The notes: generated from the sequence alone by a model not told the origin. Counted from the stretch's first letter, positions 1 through 7,431 are shown. The stretch is DNA of 64,000 nt from Clostridium sp. AM33-3 (GCF_003480315.1 NZ_QUIV01000013.1:1-64000); one strand, 5' to 3'. Numbers and translations are program-made.

Positions 1-50
1 AGGTGCACTTAGGACTTTCACCTTTAAGAATAACGTTCGCGCCGGGCGAA

Positions 51-158
51 CTGAACTACCCATTGTCTAAAGCCAATGGGCTTCCTGCTTCACAGACCTC
101 GTAACCTACTATCTCCACAGGCGTTAATTCGGGCAGTCCCTGCCCTATATTGTTATTT
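51..158 (-). ncRNA. Right end and probable omega/reRNA scaffold of TnpB
   Basis: Bases between the tnpB stop and the right end are non-coding and rich in hairpins: GGGCAG-tcc-CTGCCC at 131-145 and the right-end palindrome at 59-80. In this family the guide RNA of TnpB comes from exactly this region and its guide lies just beyond the right end, here below about base 50. The position and structure are visible. Expression and precise ends are inferred. Confidence 0.5.
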
Positions 159-1262
159 TTATGCTATTTGTCTTAATCCTTCTTCCAGTATATTCTTTGC
201 TGCATTGATATCCCTGTCATGATTTGTTCCACAGACAGGACATATCCATTCCCTTACTGATAGATTTTTCGTCTCTGTATTTTGGTATCCACAAACTGAA
301 CACAATTGACTACTGGCATAGAATGTATCTATTTTGACATATTTTCTGCCATTCCACTTGGCCTTATATTCTAACTGTCTTGTCAGCTCATGCCATGATA
401 CATCACTTATGGACTTTGCCAAATGATGATTTTTTACCATGTTTTTTATCTGCAAATCTTCCGAAACTATCACTTGGTTTTCGCTGATAATCTCATGTGA
501 CATCTTGTGCAGATAATCTTTTCTGGTATTTGTTATTTTCTCATGGCACAATGCTATCTTTTTCTTTGTTTTGTAGTAATTTTGACTTCTTTTCTCTTTA
601 TGGGCTAACTGCCTTTGCAGTTTCACCAGTTTCTTTTCGTATTTTCTGATGATTTTGGGATTTTCGTATTTTTTTCCATCAGAAGTAATACATAACTCCT
701 TAATACCTAAATCTATTCCGGTATTTTGATTTGTTTGTGGCAGTTCCGTGTGTTCTGTTTCCACTAAAATTGATACATAATATTTTCCACTCGGAACTTG
801 TGATATCGTTACCGATTTTATCTGTCCACTAAAATTTCTATGCAGTTTTGCTTTTATACCTTTTAATTTAGGCAGTTTTACTCTATTGCACCCGAAATCT
901 ACTGTTATATTGCCATTCGTAAAATTTGTTGTATATGACTTATGATTATCGTGTTTACTCTTAAACTTCGGATAACCTGCGTGTTCCTTAAAAAATTTCT
1001 GGTATGCCGCATCCATGTTGTAAATCGCATTTGTCAGAGCAAATTTATCCACTTCTTTCAGCCATTCATATTCTTTCTTTAATTGTCTGTTGCAGTAATT
1101 GTTACAGTCGGTTTTACTAACTGATTTTTTCTCTTTCTCATATACTTCTTTCCGGTATGCCAGGGTCTGATTATACACAAAACGGCAACAGCCAAATGTT
1201 TTTGCAATCTGTATTTTCTGCTCATTATTAGGGTATATTCTGTATTTATATGCCTTTAACAT
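159..1262 (-). CDS. tnpB: TnpB RNA-guided nuclease of IS605 family
   Basis: A 367-residue TnpB/OrfB protein of normal family length. The N-terminal OrfB domain opens with [12 protein letters not shown]. The split RuvC site is complete: D184 in [10 protein letters not shown]268 in VSEDL and D351 in [12 protein letters not shown] zinc ribbon sits between the last two, with C321/C324 and C341/C344. TnpB proteins cut DNA guided by an RNA from the element's own right end, and here that region immediately follows the stop codon. The start lies 18 bp after the end of tnpA. No disabling change is visible, so the nuclease could remain active even though its partner transposase is broken. Confidence 0.93.
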   Translation of the reverse strand: MLKAYKYRIYPNNEQKIQIAKTFGCCRFVYNQTLAYRKEVYEKEKKSVSKTDCNNYCNRQLKKEYEWLKEVDKFALTNAIYNMDAAYQKFFKEHAGYPKFKSKHDNHKSYTTNFTNGNITVDFGCNRVKLPKLKGIKAKLHRNFSGQIKSVTISQVPSGKYYVSILVETEHTELPQTNQNTGIDLGIKELCITSDGKKYENPKIIRKYEKKLVKLQRQLAHKEKRSQNYYKTKKKIALCHEKITNTRKDYLHKMSHEIISENQVIVSEDLQIKNMVKNHHLAKSISDVSWHELTRQLEYKAKWNGRKYVKIDTFYASSQLCSVCGYQNTETKNLSVREWICPVCGTNHDRDINAAKNILEEGLRQIA

Positions 1263-1280
1263 CCACTGTCACCCGCTTTC

Positions 1281-1700
1281 TCAACCTTGATTTTCTATAT
1301 ATCTTTTCAGCATTTCTTCCGATACATTTCCTACACTACAGGCAAAATATCCATCTGTCCAAAAGGTATGTTCTTTCCAGAATTGTTTTCGTAAATATTG
1401 AGGATATCTTTTTCATATATGGTATGTTGTATAGCTCTTCATCAGGTTTACAATCTTACTAATAGACATTGTTGGTTCTGTCTCTATCATGTAGTGAATG
1501 TGATCTTTGTCTGTTTCCATATGTCTTATTATCACACTGTGTCTCTGACATATCTCATCCGAAAACTGTTTTATATCATCTGATATTTGCCTCGAAACCA
1601 GTAATTTCTTTCTATATTTGCAGACAAAAATAATTTGATATTGTAATAGGTATTTGTGTCTGTTTTTAGATTTCCATGTTCCCATGCCATGAGCATACAA
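1281..1700 (-). pseudogene. tnpA: TnpA HUH transposase broken by in-frame TGA
   Basis: Reading from 1700 (TTG; an ATG follows at 1685) gives an IS200-type single-strand transposase. The HUH motif is present as DHIHYMI. The frame meets TGA at 1413-1415 after SYTTYHI. Reading on in the same frame gives KRYPQYLRKQFWKEHTFW, then FACSVGNV, and ends in EEMLKRYIENQG with the stop at 1281. Total length is 139 codons, the normal size, so a single TGG-to-TGA change of a Trp codon explains the break. The catalytic Tyr in the C-terminal helix is separated from the HUH site. Genes around use TGA as a stop, so recoding is unlikely. Confidence 0.85.
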
Positions 1701-1787
1701 TAATTTCTGATTTTTGGCTACCTTAACCCACCGTCTAAAGCCAGTGGGATTGCGGTAGCCCTATTTCAAACACTTTTGAAGCCACCT

Positions 1788-1985
1788 TCACGACTCCTCC
1801 CAGAACAGGTCATCCAGTGTTCGGTTCAGTGCCCTGCAGATTGCGATGCAGAGTCGGATCGTCGGGTTATAATCGCCCTTTTCGATGGCGTTGATGGTCT
1901 GCCGCGACACGCCGACGAGATCTGCCAGCTGCTGCTGTGACAGGTCCAGCGCCGCCCGTGCCGATTTCATCTTCAGGTTCTTCAT
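1788..1985 (-). CDS. XRE-family transcriptional regulator, 65 aa
   Basis: A compact Cro/CI helix-turn-helix protein. The recognition region is LSQQQLADLVGVSRQTINAI, followed by EKGDYNPT and a short C-terminal helix ending DDLFWEES. The start at 1985 is chosen because GGGAGG lies 9 bp upstream; an upstream ATG would extend it by nine codons without a site. It is the last gene of a three-ORF unit behind a membrane protein. Such pairs of a small HTH protein and a membrane protein are common in Firmicutes. The regulator is the obvious candidate to bind the palindrome at 2643-2662 and repress its own operon. Confidence 0.85.
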   Translation of the reverse strand: MKNLKMKSARAALDLSQQQLADLVGVSRQTINAIEKGDYNPTIRLCIAICRALNRTLDDLFWEES

Positions 1986-1986
1986 T

Positions 1987-2100
1987 TCAGCAGACCTCCC
2001 ACCGATCGACACCGTTTTTCGCGAATTTCATCTTCCCGTTTTCCATCCCACCGGGTCTCTCTCGCATATCGATATAGAATTTCATCATCCGGTTTTTCAT
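1987..2100 (-). CDS. Small 37-aa ORF coupled to flanking genes
   Basis: The ATG at 2100 overlaps the stop of the membrane protein as ATGA, with GGAGG about 9 bp upstream. The ORF stops one base before the start of the XRE gene. The peptide is Met- and Lys-rich and repeats a short pattern (MKNRMMKFY, later MENGKMKFA). I do not recognise it. The tight coupling and ribosome site favour translation. The two similar DNA segments could instead be a duplicated translation-initiation region. Confidence 0.45.
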   Translation of the reverse strand: MKNRMMKFYIDMRERPGGMENGKMKFAKNGVDRWEVC

Positions 2101-2618
2101 TCCGCCGAACCTCCCCGTTTATCCACCCACGCTTTCAGCAGCAGGTTCACGATGATCAGCGCGAAGAACGCGAAGATCAGCAGATAGATGCCGCCATCCC
2201 AGGTGAGGACGCCATCGACGATCACGTCGCCAGCATTGGCATGTCCCCGGAAACCCAGGTACTGCATCACCATCACCGCCACCATGAGCACGATCGCGGC
2301 GTTCGAGCCCGACGTCTGCCGGATACCCCAGTACGCATCCTGCCAGATATCATAGAGGATGACCACCAGACATCCCACCATGAGGCAGGCCATCATGAGG
2401 AGTGAAAACTCGATCGGCAGTGCACCCACGCACTCCTCCCACAGCACCGCTGCCGCAAGCAGTGCGGCCAATGTCAAAAAGCCGTAGCGAAATGCCCTCC
2501 CGCGGATCAGCTCCTGCCGCTCATCATAGCCACTGTAGTCCTTATCCTTCTTAAACATAATGATCTTAAATACCTGAACCGCAATAAATGCAGCCGTAAA
2601 TGCGAAAATATCTGACAT
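2097..2618 (-). CDS. Multi-pass membrane protein with DERQ motif
   Basis: A 173-residue integral membrane protein with about five hydrophobic segments. A short cytoplasmic stretch after the first segment reads YSGYDERQELIRGRAF, a motif seen in small membrane proteins paired with XRE regulators. The start at 2618 is set by AAGGAGG 9 bp upstream; an upstream in-frame ATG lies beyond the promoter -10 and cannot be used. Function is not known. The genetic link to the XRE regulator suggests a regulated envelope or stress role, which is inference only. Confidence 0.75.
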   Translation of the reverse strand: MSDIFAFTAAFIAVQVFKIIMFKKDKDYSGYDERQELIRGRAFRYGFLTLAALLAAAVLWEECVGALPIEFSLLMMACLMVGCLVVILYDIWQDAYWGIRQTSGSNAAIVLMVAVMVMQYLGFRGHANAGDVIVDGVLTWDGGIYLLIFAFFALIIVNLLLKAWVDKRGGSAE

Positions 2619-2642
2619 ATACGCCGACCTCCTTCCAGCAAT

Positions 2643-2695
2643 ATGTAAACTATATCTTACATCTACAGTATATATCAGAGGCGTCATTATGTCAA
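2643..2695 (-). promoter_or_regulatory. Sigma-A promoter overlapped by palindromic operator
   Basis: On the minus strand TTGACA (2690-2695), a 17-bp spacer and TATACT (2667-2672) form a near-consensus promoter for the membrane protein operon. Directly downstream is ATGTAA-n8-TTACAT at 2643-2662, a perfect 20-bp palindrome that would cover the transcription start. It is well placed as the operator of the XRE regulator encoded last in the operon. Confidence 0.7.
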
Positions 2696-2730
2696 GAATA
2701 CTTTACATTTTCGAAGCACCTCAATACAAG

Positions 2731-2867
2731 CCATGAAAAAGAATGTGCCTTGGCACATTCTCGCGCCGAGGCGCGGTTGCTTCAGCAACCATCTACCTTT
2801 GCGCCGAGTGCGCTTCCTCGCGGAGTGTTTTTGTATGATAGGGCGCAATTTCCTATCATACAAAAAA
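2731..2867. terminator. Hairpin cluster with bidirectional terminator
   Basis: Three hairpins stand in series. GAATGTGCC/GGCACATTC begins near 2740, and GGTTGC/GCAACC lies near 2778. A long TGTATGATAGG/CCTATCATACA stem at 2831-2861 is flanked by T on the left and A on the right, so it can terminate transcription in either direction. It separates the mgtE unit from the XRE operon. No gene is visible in the interval. Confidence 0.6.
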
Positions 2868-2924
2868 GCTGCCCCGGCACGTGCAGATGCACAGGCCAGA
2901 AACAGCTCTTCAAGTCTTATTCTA

Positions 2925-4346
2925 TTAATCCGCTAAATGCAGCATCTCGATCAAAAAGATCCAGGTAAGACCATAATAGGAAATAACCGCTACCAGATCG
3001 TTCACGGTGGTGATAAGCGGACCGGACGCTACCGCCGGGTCTACGCCGAATTTCTTAAACAGGATCGGGATCACGGTACCGGAAACACTGGAGATCATCA
3101 TGGCCAGAAGCAGGGCCACGCCGATGCAGGCAGAGACCGCAAATCCAAAGCCCGGTGTCATGCCCTTTGCGAAAACTACATAAAGTCCGATAAATACAAA
3201 GGAAAGAACACCAAGGATCAGACCGTTGCACATTCCGACTCTGGCCTCTTTGAATACCAGGCCAAGTTTCTGCTTGCCGTCCAGGTTTTCATCCATCAGC
3301 ACACGGATGGTAACTGCCAGGGACTGGGTACCAACGTTTCCGGCCATGTCCAGGATCAGGGACTGGAAGCAGATCACGATGGTCAGCTGGGCTACTACAC
3401 CCTCGAAGAGTCCTACGACACTGGAAACCACCAGGCCAAGGCCCAACAGGATGATCAGCCACGGAAGACGCTTATGCACACTCTGGCGAATCGGCTCGTT
3501 TAATTCCTCCTCAGAAGCAAGACCTGCCAACTTTGCGTAGTCATCGCCCATCTCATCATCTACAACCTGAACAATATCCTGGGCAGTGATAACACCGATA
3601 ATCTTGTTGTTCTCATCCAGTACCGGGATAGAATCCTCGGAGTAATCCTTCATGCGCTCAATACAGTCTTCGATCATCTCACGGGCATACACATATGGAT
3701 AAGATTCCATGATGATGTCGTCCAGCTTGCTGCCCTCCCGGGCAATGATCAGGTCTTTTAAGTCAATGGCACCGCAGAAGGTATGATCGTCATCGGTCAC
3801 ATACAGCGTAGAGATGTTGTCATTCTCCGCTGCCTGATTGATCAGCTCCCGCATGGCTTCGCGGATGCTGATGCCGGCCTTGATCTCAATAAAGTTCATG
3901 CTCATGCGGCTTCCGATCTCGTCTTCATCAAAGGACTCCAGCATGGCAATATCGCGTTTGGATTCATTATCAATGAGGTCGATGAGCATGTTGCGCTCCG
4001 GCTTTGCAAGGCGCTTCAACAGCGCTGCTGCCTGGTCAACCTCCATACAGGAAAGGACCTCAACCTTTTTTCTTGCATTCAGTTCCTCAAAATAAATCTC
4101 TGCGTTATCCAGGTATTCGAAAATATCGGAAAGCTGCTCCGCATCCAGAATACGGTACAGCCGCTCCCTTTCATCTCTTGTCAGCACCTCAAAGGAGGAT
4201 GCGATATCATTCTCATGGTAATCGGAAATGCGATCCTTTAAGACACGCGGGGATACATTGCTCCGCATGATCTGCTCCAGCTCAGTCTGATAGTCACGAA
4301 CCTGAACTGCCATGTCTTTGGTCTCGTTCTCGTTCATCTTTTCCAT
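2925..4346 (-). CDS. mgtE: MgtE-family Mg2+ transporter
   Basis: A 473-residue MgtE magnesium channel/transporter. The N-terminal helical domain spans about residues 10-125, paired CBS domains about 140-265, and five membrane helices run from about 295 to the end. Family signatures are visible: GNVGTQSLAV near residue 336 and DPAVASGPLITT near 436, the latter holding the pore Asp. The start at 4346 follows AGGAG by 7 bp. In characterised MgtE proteins the N and CBS domains bind Mg2+ and close the pore. The gene stands alone behind an unusual leader carrying a short ORF and a terminator. No M-box riboswitch is recognisable there, so expression is probably set by another attenuation mechanism. 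Confidence 0.95.
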   Translation of the reverse strand: MEKMNENETKDMAVQVRDYQTELEQIMRSNVSPRVLKDRISDYHENDIASSFEVLTRDERERLYRILDAEQLSDIFEYLDNAEIYFEELNARKKVEVLSCMEVDQAAALLKRLAKPERNMLIDLIDNESKRDIAMLESFDEDEIGSRMSMNFIEIKAGISIREAMRELINQAAENDNISTLYVTDDDHTFCGAIDLKDLIIAREGSKLDDIIMESYPYVYAREMIEDCIERMKDYSEDSIPVLDENNKIIGVITAQDIVQVVDDEMGDDYAKLAGLASEEELNEPIRQSVHKRLPWLIILLGLGLVVSSVVGLFEGVVAQLTIVICFQSLILDMAGNVGTQSLAVTIRVLMDENLDGKQKLGLVFKEARVGMCNGLILGVLSFVFIGLYVVFAKGMTPGFGFAVSACIGVALLLAMMISSVSGTVIPILFKKFGVDPAVASGPLITTVNDLVAVISYYGLTWIFLIEMLHLAD

Positions 4347-4546
4347 GCCTGCTCCTTTCTCCGTCTGCGAAAAAGTCTTTCTCTTTCTCACAGCGTTTTG
4401 TTCTCACGGCTGTCATCCGTGGAACCGGAGCATTTTTGATCTGCGCAAACCTGCTGTATTTTTCCAGAAAAATCTCCTGTATTCTTCACGTTTTCTTAAC
4501 AATAGATTCAAAAAACAAGAAAGAAAAAACAGCAGCGTGTTTCCGC

Positions 4547-4592
4547 AAATAAAAAATGCCATCACCGGTTTCATCTGAAAACGGGCAATGGC
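4547..4592 (-). terminator. Intrinsic terminator inside the mgtE leader
   Basis: On the minus strand GCCATTGCC and GTTTTCA pair with TGAAAC and GGTGATGGC (4558-4592), followed by ATTTTTTATTT (4547-4557). This is a canonical intrinsic terminator placed between the leader promoter and mgtE, about 200 bp before the mgtE start. Most transcripts would stop here unless the hairpin is prevented from forming. Confidence 0.75.
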
Positions 4593-4611
4593 AGACACAC
4601 GCAGAAACAGC

Positions 4612-4649
4612 CTGATCTGTGCGTCTTCCTTTAAGACATACCAGATCAG
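4612..4649 (-). promoter_or_regulatory. Leader hairpin between short ORF and terminator
   Basis: CTGATCTG at one side and CAGATCAG at the other form a long stem with an inner GTCTT/AAGAC pair. It starts 13 bp after the leader ORF stop codon and ends 20 bp before the terminator stem. It has no T-run of its own. The position suits a pause or switching element whose folding depends on ribosomes on the leader ORF. Confidence 0.5.
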
Positions 4650-4661
4650 ACAGCTTTCCGA

Positions 4662-4775
4662 CTAAAATATAAAACCAATTCGTGTGAGAAAACGGACAGC
4701 GGATTCAGACAGGCTGCCGGTTTTCTTTTCTCTTCCATTGCCGCTCATTCGCTTATAACTGTCCGCGACGTCCAT
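4662..4775 (-). CDS. 37-aa leader peptide upstream of mgtE
   Basis: The ORF begins with ATG at 4775 behind AAGGAGGTGAGAAC, a near-perfect ribosome site, and ends with TAG at 4662. It opens MDVADSYKRMSGNGREKKTG and ends FLTRIGFIF. It lies 38 bp after the predicted transcription start and before a hairpin and intrinsic terminator. Translation of a short ORF in an Mg2+-transporter leader recalls the principle of mgtL in Salmonella, although the peptide is unlike MgtL and this system would use intrinsic termination. I know of no named family for it. Confidence 0.6.
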   Translation of the reverse strand: MDVADSYKRMSGNGREKKTGSLSESAVRFLTRIGFIF

Positions 4776-4819
4776 GTTCTCACCTCCTTATAAGTGCACG
4801 ATCAATAAATTCCTTCTAA

Positions 4820-4848
4820 ACTATACTACAGCATTTTTTTTGCGTCAA
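4820..4848 (-). promoter_or_regulatory. Sigma-A promoter of mgtE leader transcript
   Basis: TTGACG (4843-4848), 17-bp spacer, TATAGT (4820-4825) on the minus strand. The start would lie near 4813, giving an mgtE leader of roughly 470 nt. Confidence 0.7.
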
Positions 4849-4972
4849 CCACAGAATTTTCGTTTTGATAAATTTTTCACCTGTATGATTTACCATTTTT
4901 GAGCGTAATTCACGTAATTTAACACAAAACCATTCACTGGTCATATGCTATTTGATATGCTATACTAAATCT

Positions 4973-5080
4973 GTTACCGCCTCCCAGACTGGTACGGGAA
5001 GGAGGTGTTAAGCCTTCCCACTCCCAAAATAGGAATAGAAAACCCCAGAAGTGTGCGAGACTTCTGGGGTTTCCGTTTTG
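4973..5080 (+). ncRNA. Candidate structured small RNA
   Basis: An extended -10 box (TGC then TATACT at 4961-4966) has a weak -35-like TGGTCA 17 bp upstream. Downstream lie a stem GGGAAGG/CCTTCCC (4996-5019) with an AGGTG loop and a strong terminator stem CCCCAGAAGT/ACTTCTGGGG (5043-5069) followed by T-rich DNA. A CCTCCC segment at 4981 could pair with the GGAGG-containing stem instead, giving two alternative folds. No ORF follows the exposed Shine-Dalgarno-like sequence and the next gene is on the other strand. Confidence 0.45.
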
Positions 5081-5184
5081 CTGTTCGCAATGGAACATCT
5101 TATCCTTTTGCCTAACGGCATTATATCATATGTCTTTTTGAAAAACAATATCCAATTTTTCCTTCGATTTCTTGCTATCGCATC

Positions 5185-5655
5185 CTAGGACACGCCTTTT
5201 ACGGTCCAGTTATATGTTTCCCACGCCTGATTCAGATTGACCACTGCGGTTTCTTTCGCATCCAGCGCACTATAGTAATCCGCCACGCCCTGCTGGTAAT
5301 CATTCTGGCTCAGCATACCGGCCTGCTGCTTTTTCTGCAGGGAAGCATAGGTAATGGATGCACTCTGGTAAGCATCCTCAGCACCATCATACTGAAGCTT
5401 TGCAGCCTTTAACTGATCATACAGGCTCTGCATCCGGGAACGCACCGTTCCCTCGGCCTGACTTTCCTGATCGGATTTCACCGAAATCTCCGTTGCGGTT
5501 CCCGCGCTCTGATGCCGGGCATTCTGTACGCTGGAGCTGTTGCCGATGGCCTGCTCCATATCGCTATTAAAATCTACAGCCTCAATGGCGGCAAGATCCG
5601 GGAGCGGCACACTTCCGATGGCGATATCCGCACCGGTGTCCAGCCCCAGGGCTGA
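5185..5655 (-). pseudogene. TolC-like protein, C-terminal half (split gene)
   Basis: This is the last 156 residues of a TolC-family channel protein whose first part lies at 17184-18016. It resumes at SALGLDTGAD and ends WTVKGVS, matching the sister protein at 18035-19204 (MLGWGYGAD near its middle, and end DWAVNGLASAE). The second helical hairpin is complete, with the SLQKKQQAGMLSQ and QAWETYNW segments. There is no start codon of its own; a TTG at 5685 lies inside the transposon end. Deleting the transposon at GA (5654-5655 and 17184-17185) restores one frame of about 433 residues. The fragment is probably not expressed now. Confidence 0.88.
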
Positions 5656-5831
5656 GAGCAGTTCATGGCTAATTAAAGGGAACAAAAAGAAAGGAAAAGC
5701 ACAATCCAGACGGTATCAGCGGCAGGCTACAAGAATAAATTGTGATTTCACAAGATTGGTGCTATAATAAGAGAAAAGTTCCTGCCGGGGCAGCCGCCCC
5801 GGTGGTATGGATAGGAAGGCAGGAAAGCAAT

Positions 5832-6104
5832 ATGCACATCAGCTATAAACCACTCTGGCATACACTGTTAGAGCGTGATATGAGAAAAGAAGATTTAAGG
5901 CTTGCCGCCGGTATGACAACGAATATGATTGCCAACATGAGCAAAGAGGGAAAGCACATCAGCATGGACACATTAGCCCGTATCTGCGAAACGCTGAATT
6001 GTAAGATTACCGATGTGATTGAGTTAGTACCAGACGAGCCTGCTTCCACAGGAGGTAAGGAACATGAGCGAATTGAAACCAAGAATAACAGAAAACGGAA
6101 TTGA
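5832..6104 (+). CDS. XRE-family regulator of the transposon
   Basis: A 90-residue Cro/CI-type helix-turn-helix protein: LLERDMRKEDLRLAAGMTTN, then NMSKEGKHISMDTLARICET and a short acidic tail. Start at 5832 follows a GGAAAG-type ribosome site; longer starts run into the transposon end. It is the first gene inside the left end and overlaps tnpV by 41 bp in another frame. Close relatives of this regulator occur at the left ends of similar elements, where they are thought to control element genes. Its target is not evident here. Confidence 0.85.
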   Translation: MHISYKPLWHTLLERDMRKEDLRLAAGMTTNMIANMSKEGKHISMDTLARICETLNCKITDVIELVPDEPASTGGKEHERIETKNNRKRN

Positions 6105-6441
6105 TTATATCCTGGTTGGGGATTATTACATCCCGGATTTGAAACTGCCGGAGGAACACCGCCCCATCGGAAAGTATGGACGGTTGCACCGGGAATATTT
6201 AAGAGAAGTCCACCCAGCCAGATTGAACACATTGATATTGACCGGAGAGCTATGGACATATCTTGCAGACCTGAACGAACAGGCACAGGAACGGTTAGAC
6301 ACCATCATGGAGCAAATGAAAACTGCCGAGGGCGTGACCGAAGAATTAAAGCGTACCCATCAAATGGAATGGGTGCAGCGTTGCAATAACATTCACAATC
6401 GGGCAGAAGAAATTGTTTTGCATGAGATGATTTATTCATAA
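6064..6441 (+). CDS. tnpV: TnpV transposon-encoded protein
   Basis: A 125-residue protein with the TnpV family pattern: GDYYIPDLKLPEE, IGKYGRLHREYLREVHP, then a helical C-terminal half. TnpV was named in Tn4451, where it is not essential for excision and its role is undefined. The start codon lies inside the preceding regulator gene with AGGAGG-like sequence (GGAGGTAAGGAAC) upstream, so the two are translationally coupled. Confidence 0.9.
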   Translation: MSELKPRITENGIDYILVGDYYIPDLKLPEEHRPIGKYGRLHREYLREVHPARLNTLILTGELWTYLADLNEQAQERLDTIMEQMKTAEGVTEELKRTHQMEWVQRCNNIHNRAEEIVLHEMIYS

Positions 6442-6489
6442 CGGTATGGTAGAATGATTATGACAAATAAGAATTTGGAGGGAAGAAAT

Positions 6490-6822
6490 ATGCAGACGAT
6501 TATTGTGTTGTTAAATCCAGGAATGCTTGAAAATGCTGATTTGGATTTGAGATATCGCATACCAGACCGTATCGAAGAGGTATCAAATTCTTTGATACAA
6601 AGCAATGGATATGATTATATAGACACAGAGGACGGAGACCCTGGACCATTGATGGGTATTTGGTTGGAAACTGAAAATGCACATAGAAACTGGCATATAG
6701 TGAGGGATTTGTTTCAAAGGGAAAAATTTATAGGAAATGATTTATCTTTGTCGGCTCAGATATATATTTCCGAAAAAGATACTGACGATTTAGAAAACTG
6801 TGTGCTTGTTTTTCCTGAATAA
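6490..6822 (+). CDS. Hypothetical protein, immunity-like cargo
   Basis: A 110-residue small acidic protein. The start at 6490 follows GGAGGG by 7 bp. Visible segments are LLNPGMLENADLDLRYRIPD, GYDYIDTEDG and MGIWLETENA. I do not recognise a named family with certainty. Its size and acidic character, its place among AT-rich cargo and the toxin-locus debris elsewhere in this element suggest an immunity protein of a polymorphic toxin, by inference. It is not part of the conserved transposon backbone. Confidence 0.65.
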   Translation: MQTIIVLLNPGMLENADLDLRYRIPDRIEEVSNSLIQSNGYDYIDTEDGDPGPLMGIWLETENAHRNWHIVRDLFQREKFIGNDLSLSAQIYISEKDTDDLENCVLVFPE

Positions 6823-6879
6823 CAATTCCAGTTTATAGGGGAGTTGAACAGAGTAAAAAATCGGAATTGGAGGTAGAAT

Positions 6880-7341
6880 ATGAAAAAAATCAGTATCGAC
6901 GAAACGAAGCTTCCAGCCGTAATGGAAATTATTGAAAAGGCGGCACTACTCATGGACGAAAAAGATTGTGATAGTGATAAAGAAGCAAAAAAAGAGTTAG
7001 GGGAGCTACAAAAGAACTTGAGAGAAATTACTGGAAATAAGAAGATAAAAATTAATATCTTTCAAGCTTATTGGAGTTACACCGATTTAGAAACAACAGC
7101 ACGCAGAGCCTTAATGCCTCCGCCAATGAAATCTAATTTATCAAATGAGCAACTCAAGGAAATCGTTTTACACATTCTGAAGTTTGGGGAAGGGGAAAGA
7201 GATTGGTGGTTGGAATATCTGGAGATTAACACCGGCTTAGACAATCTTACCGACTATATTTTTTATCCTGACTTAATTGGTTTGGACTTCGACGCTACTT
7301 TGGAACAAATTGCTGATAAAATAATTGCAGATAGGAAATGA
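6880..7341 (+). CDS. Hypothetical protein, immunity-like cargo
   Basis: A 153-residue acidic, mostly helical protein starting behind GGAGGTAGAAT. Notable segments are AYWSYTDLETTARRAL and FGEGERDWWLEYLEINTGLD. No named family is recognised. Like the gene before it, it is AT-rich compared with the backbone, stands alone and is followed by a terminator. An orphan immunity protein is the favoured guess; a stand-alone cargo gene of unknown role is equally possible. Confidence 0.65.
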   Translation: MKKISIDETKLPAVMEIIEKAALLMDEKDCDSDKEAKKELGELQKNLREITGNKKIKINIFQAYWSYTDLETTARRALMPPPMKSNLSNEQLKEIVLHILKFGEGERDWWLEYLEINTGLDNLTDYIFYPDLIGLDFDATLEQIADKIIADRK

Positions 7342-7381
7342 ACTTGTCGCTTTGAAATTTTAACTGAATAACCACAGCACG

Positions 7382-7431
7382 AACCGCTGCTACATGGAAG
7401 CCAACAAACCATGCAACAGCGGTTTTTCTTT
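7382..7431 (+). terminator. Intrinsic terminator after cargo genes
   Basis: AACCGCTG and CATGG pair with CCATG and CAGCGGTT (7382-7424), followed by a T-rich tail. It closes the rightward cargo transcript and lies next to the stop of the leftward XRE gene. Confidence 0.65.

Larger units (their letters stand above)
51..1770 (-). mobile_element. IS200/IS605-family insertion sequence
   Basis: The element reads leftward as left-end hairpin, tnpA, tnpB, right-end hairpin. The two subterminal palindromes are related: CCCAC/GTGGG arms at 1727-1748 and CCCATTG/CAATGGG arms at 59-80, each enclosing a similar loop (gtctaaagc). This is the subterminal hairpin arrangement recognised by HUH transposases of this family. 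Exact ends cannot be fixed without an empty site. TnpB is intact but TnpA carries an internal stop, so the copy is probably not self-mobile. Confidence 0.85.

Noticed and set aside
1413..1415. TGA in tnpA as recoded Trp or selenocysteine
   Set aside because: Neighbouring genes use TGA as a normal stop, and no adjacent selenocysteine-type hairpin is evident; a point mutation is simpler.
1..1770. IStron (group I intron fused to IS605 genes)
   Set aside because: The intron-like sequence lies beyond the right end, and it resembles group II rather than group I; IStrons have a group I intron at the other end.
2740..2815. Short hairpin-rich segment as a small RNA gene
   Set aside because: No promoter is evident before it and the hairpins are explained as terminators of the two flanking leftward units.
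4392..4800. M-box (ykoK) Mg2+ riboswitch upstream of mgtE
   Set aside because: The conserved M-box core sequences are not found; the leader has a coding short ORF and a terminator instead.
5185..5685. C-terminal TolC-like piece as an independent gene starting with TTG
   Set aside because: The first codons lie in the transposon end and there is no ribosome site; joining at GA to the piece at 17184-18016 gives a normal full-length protein.
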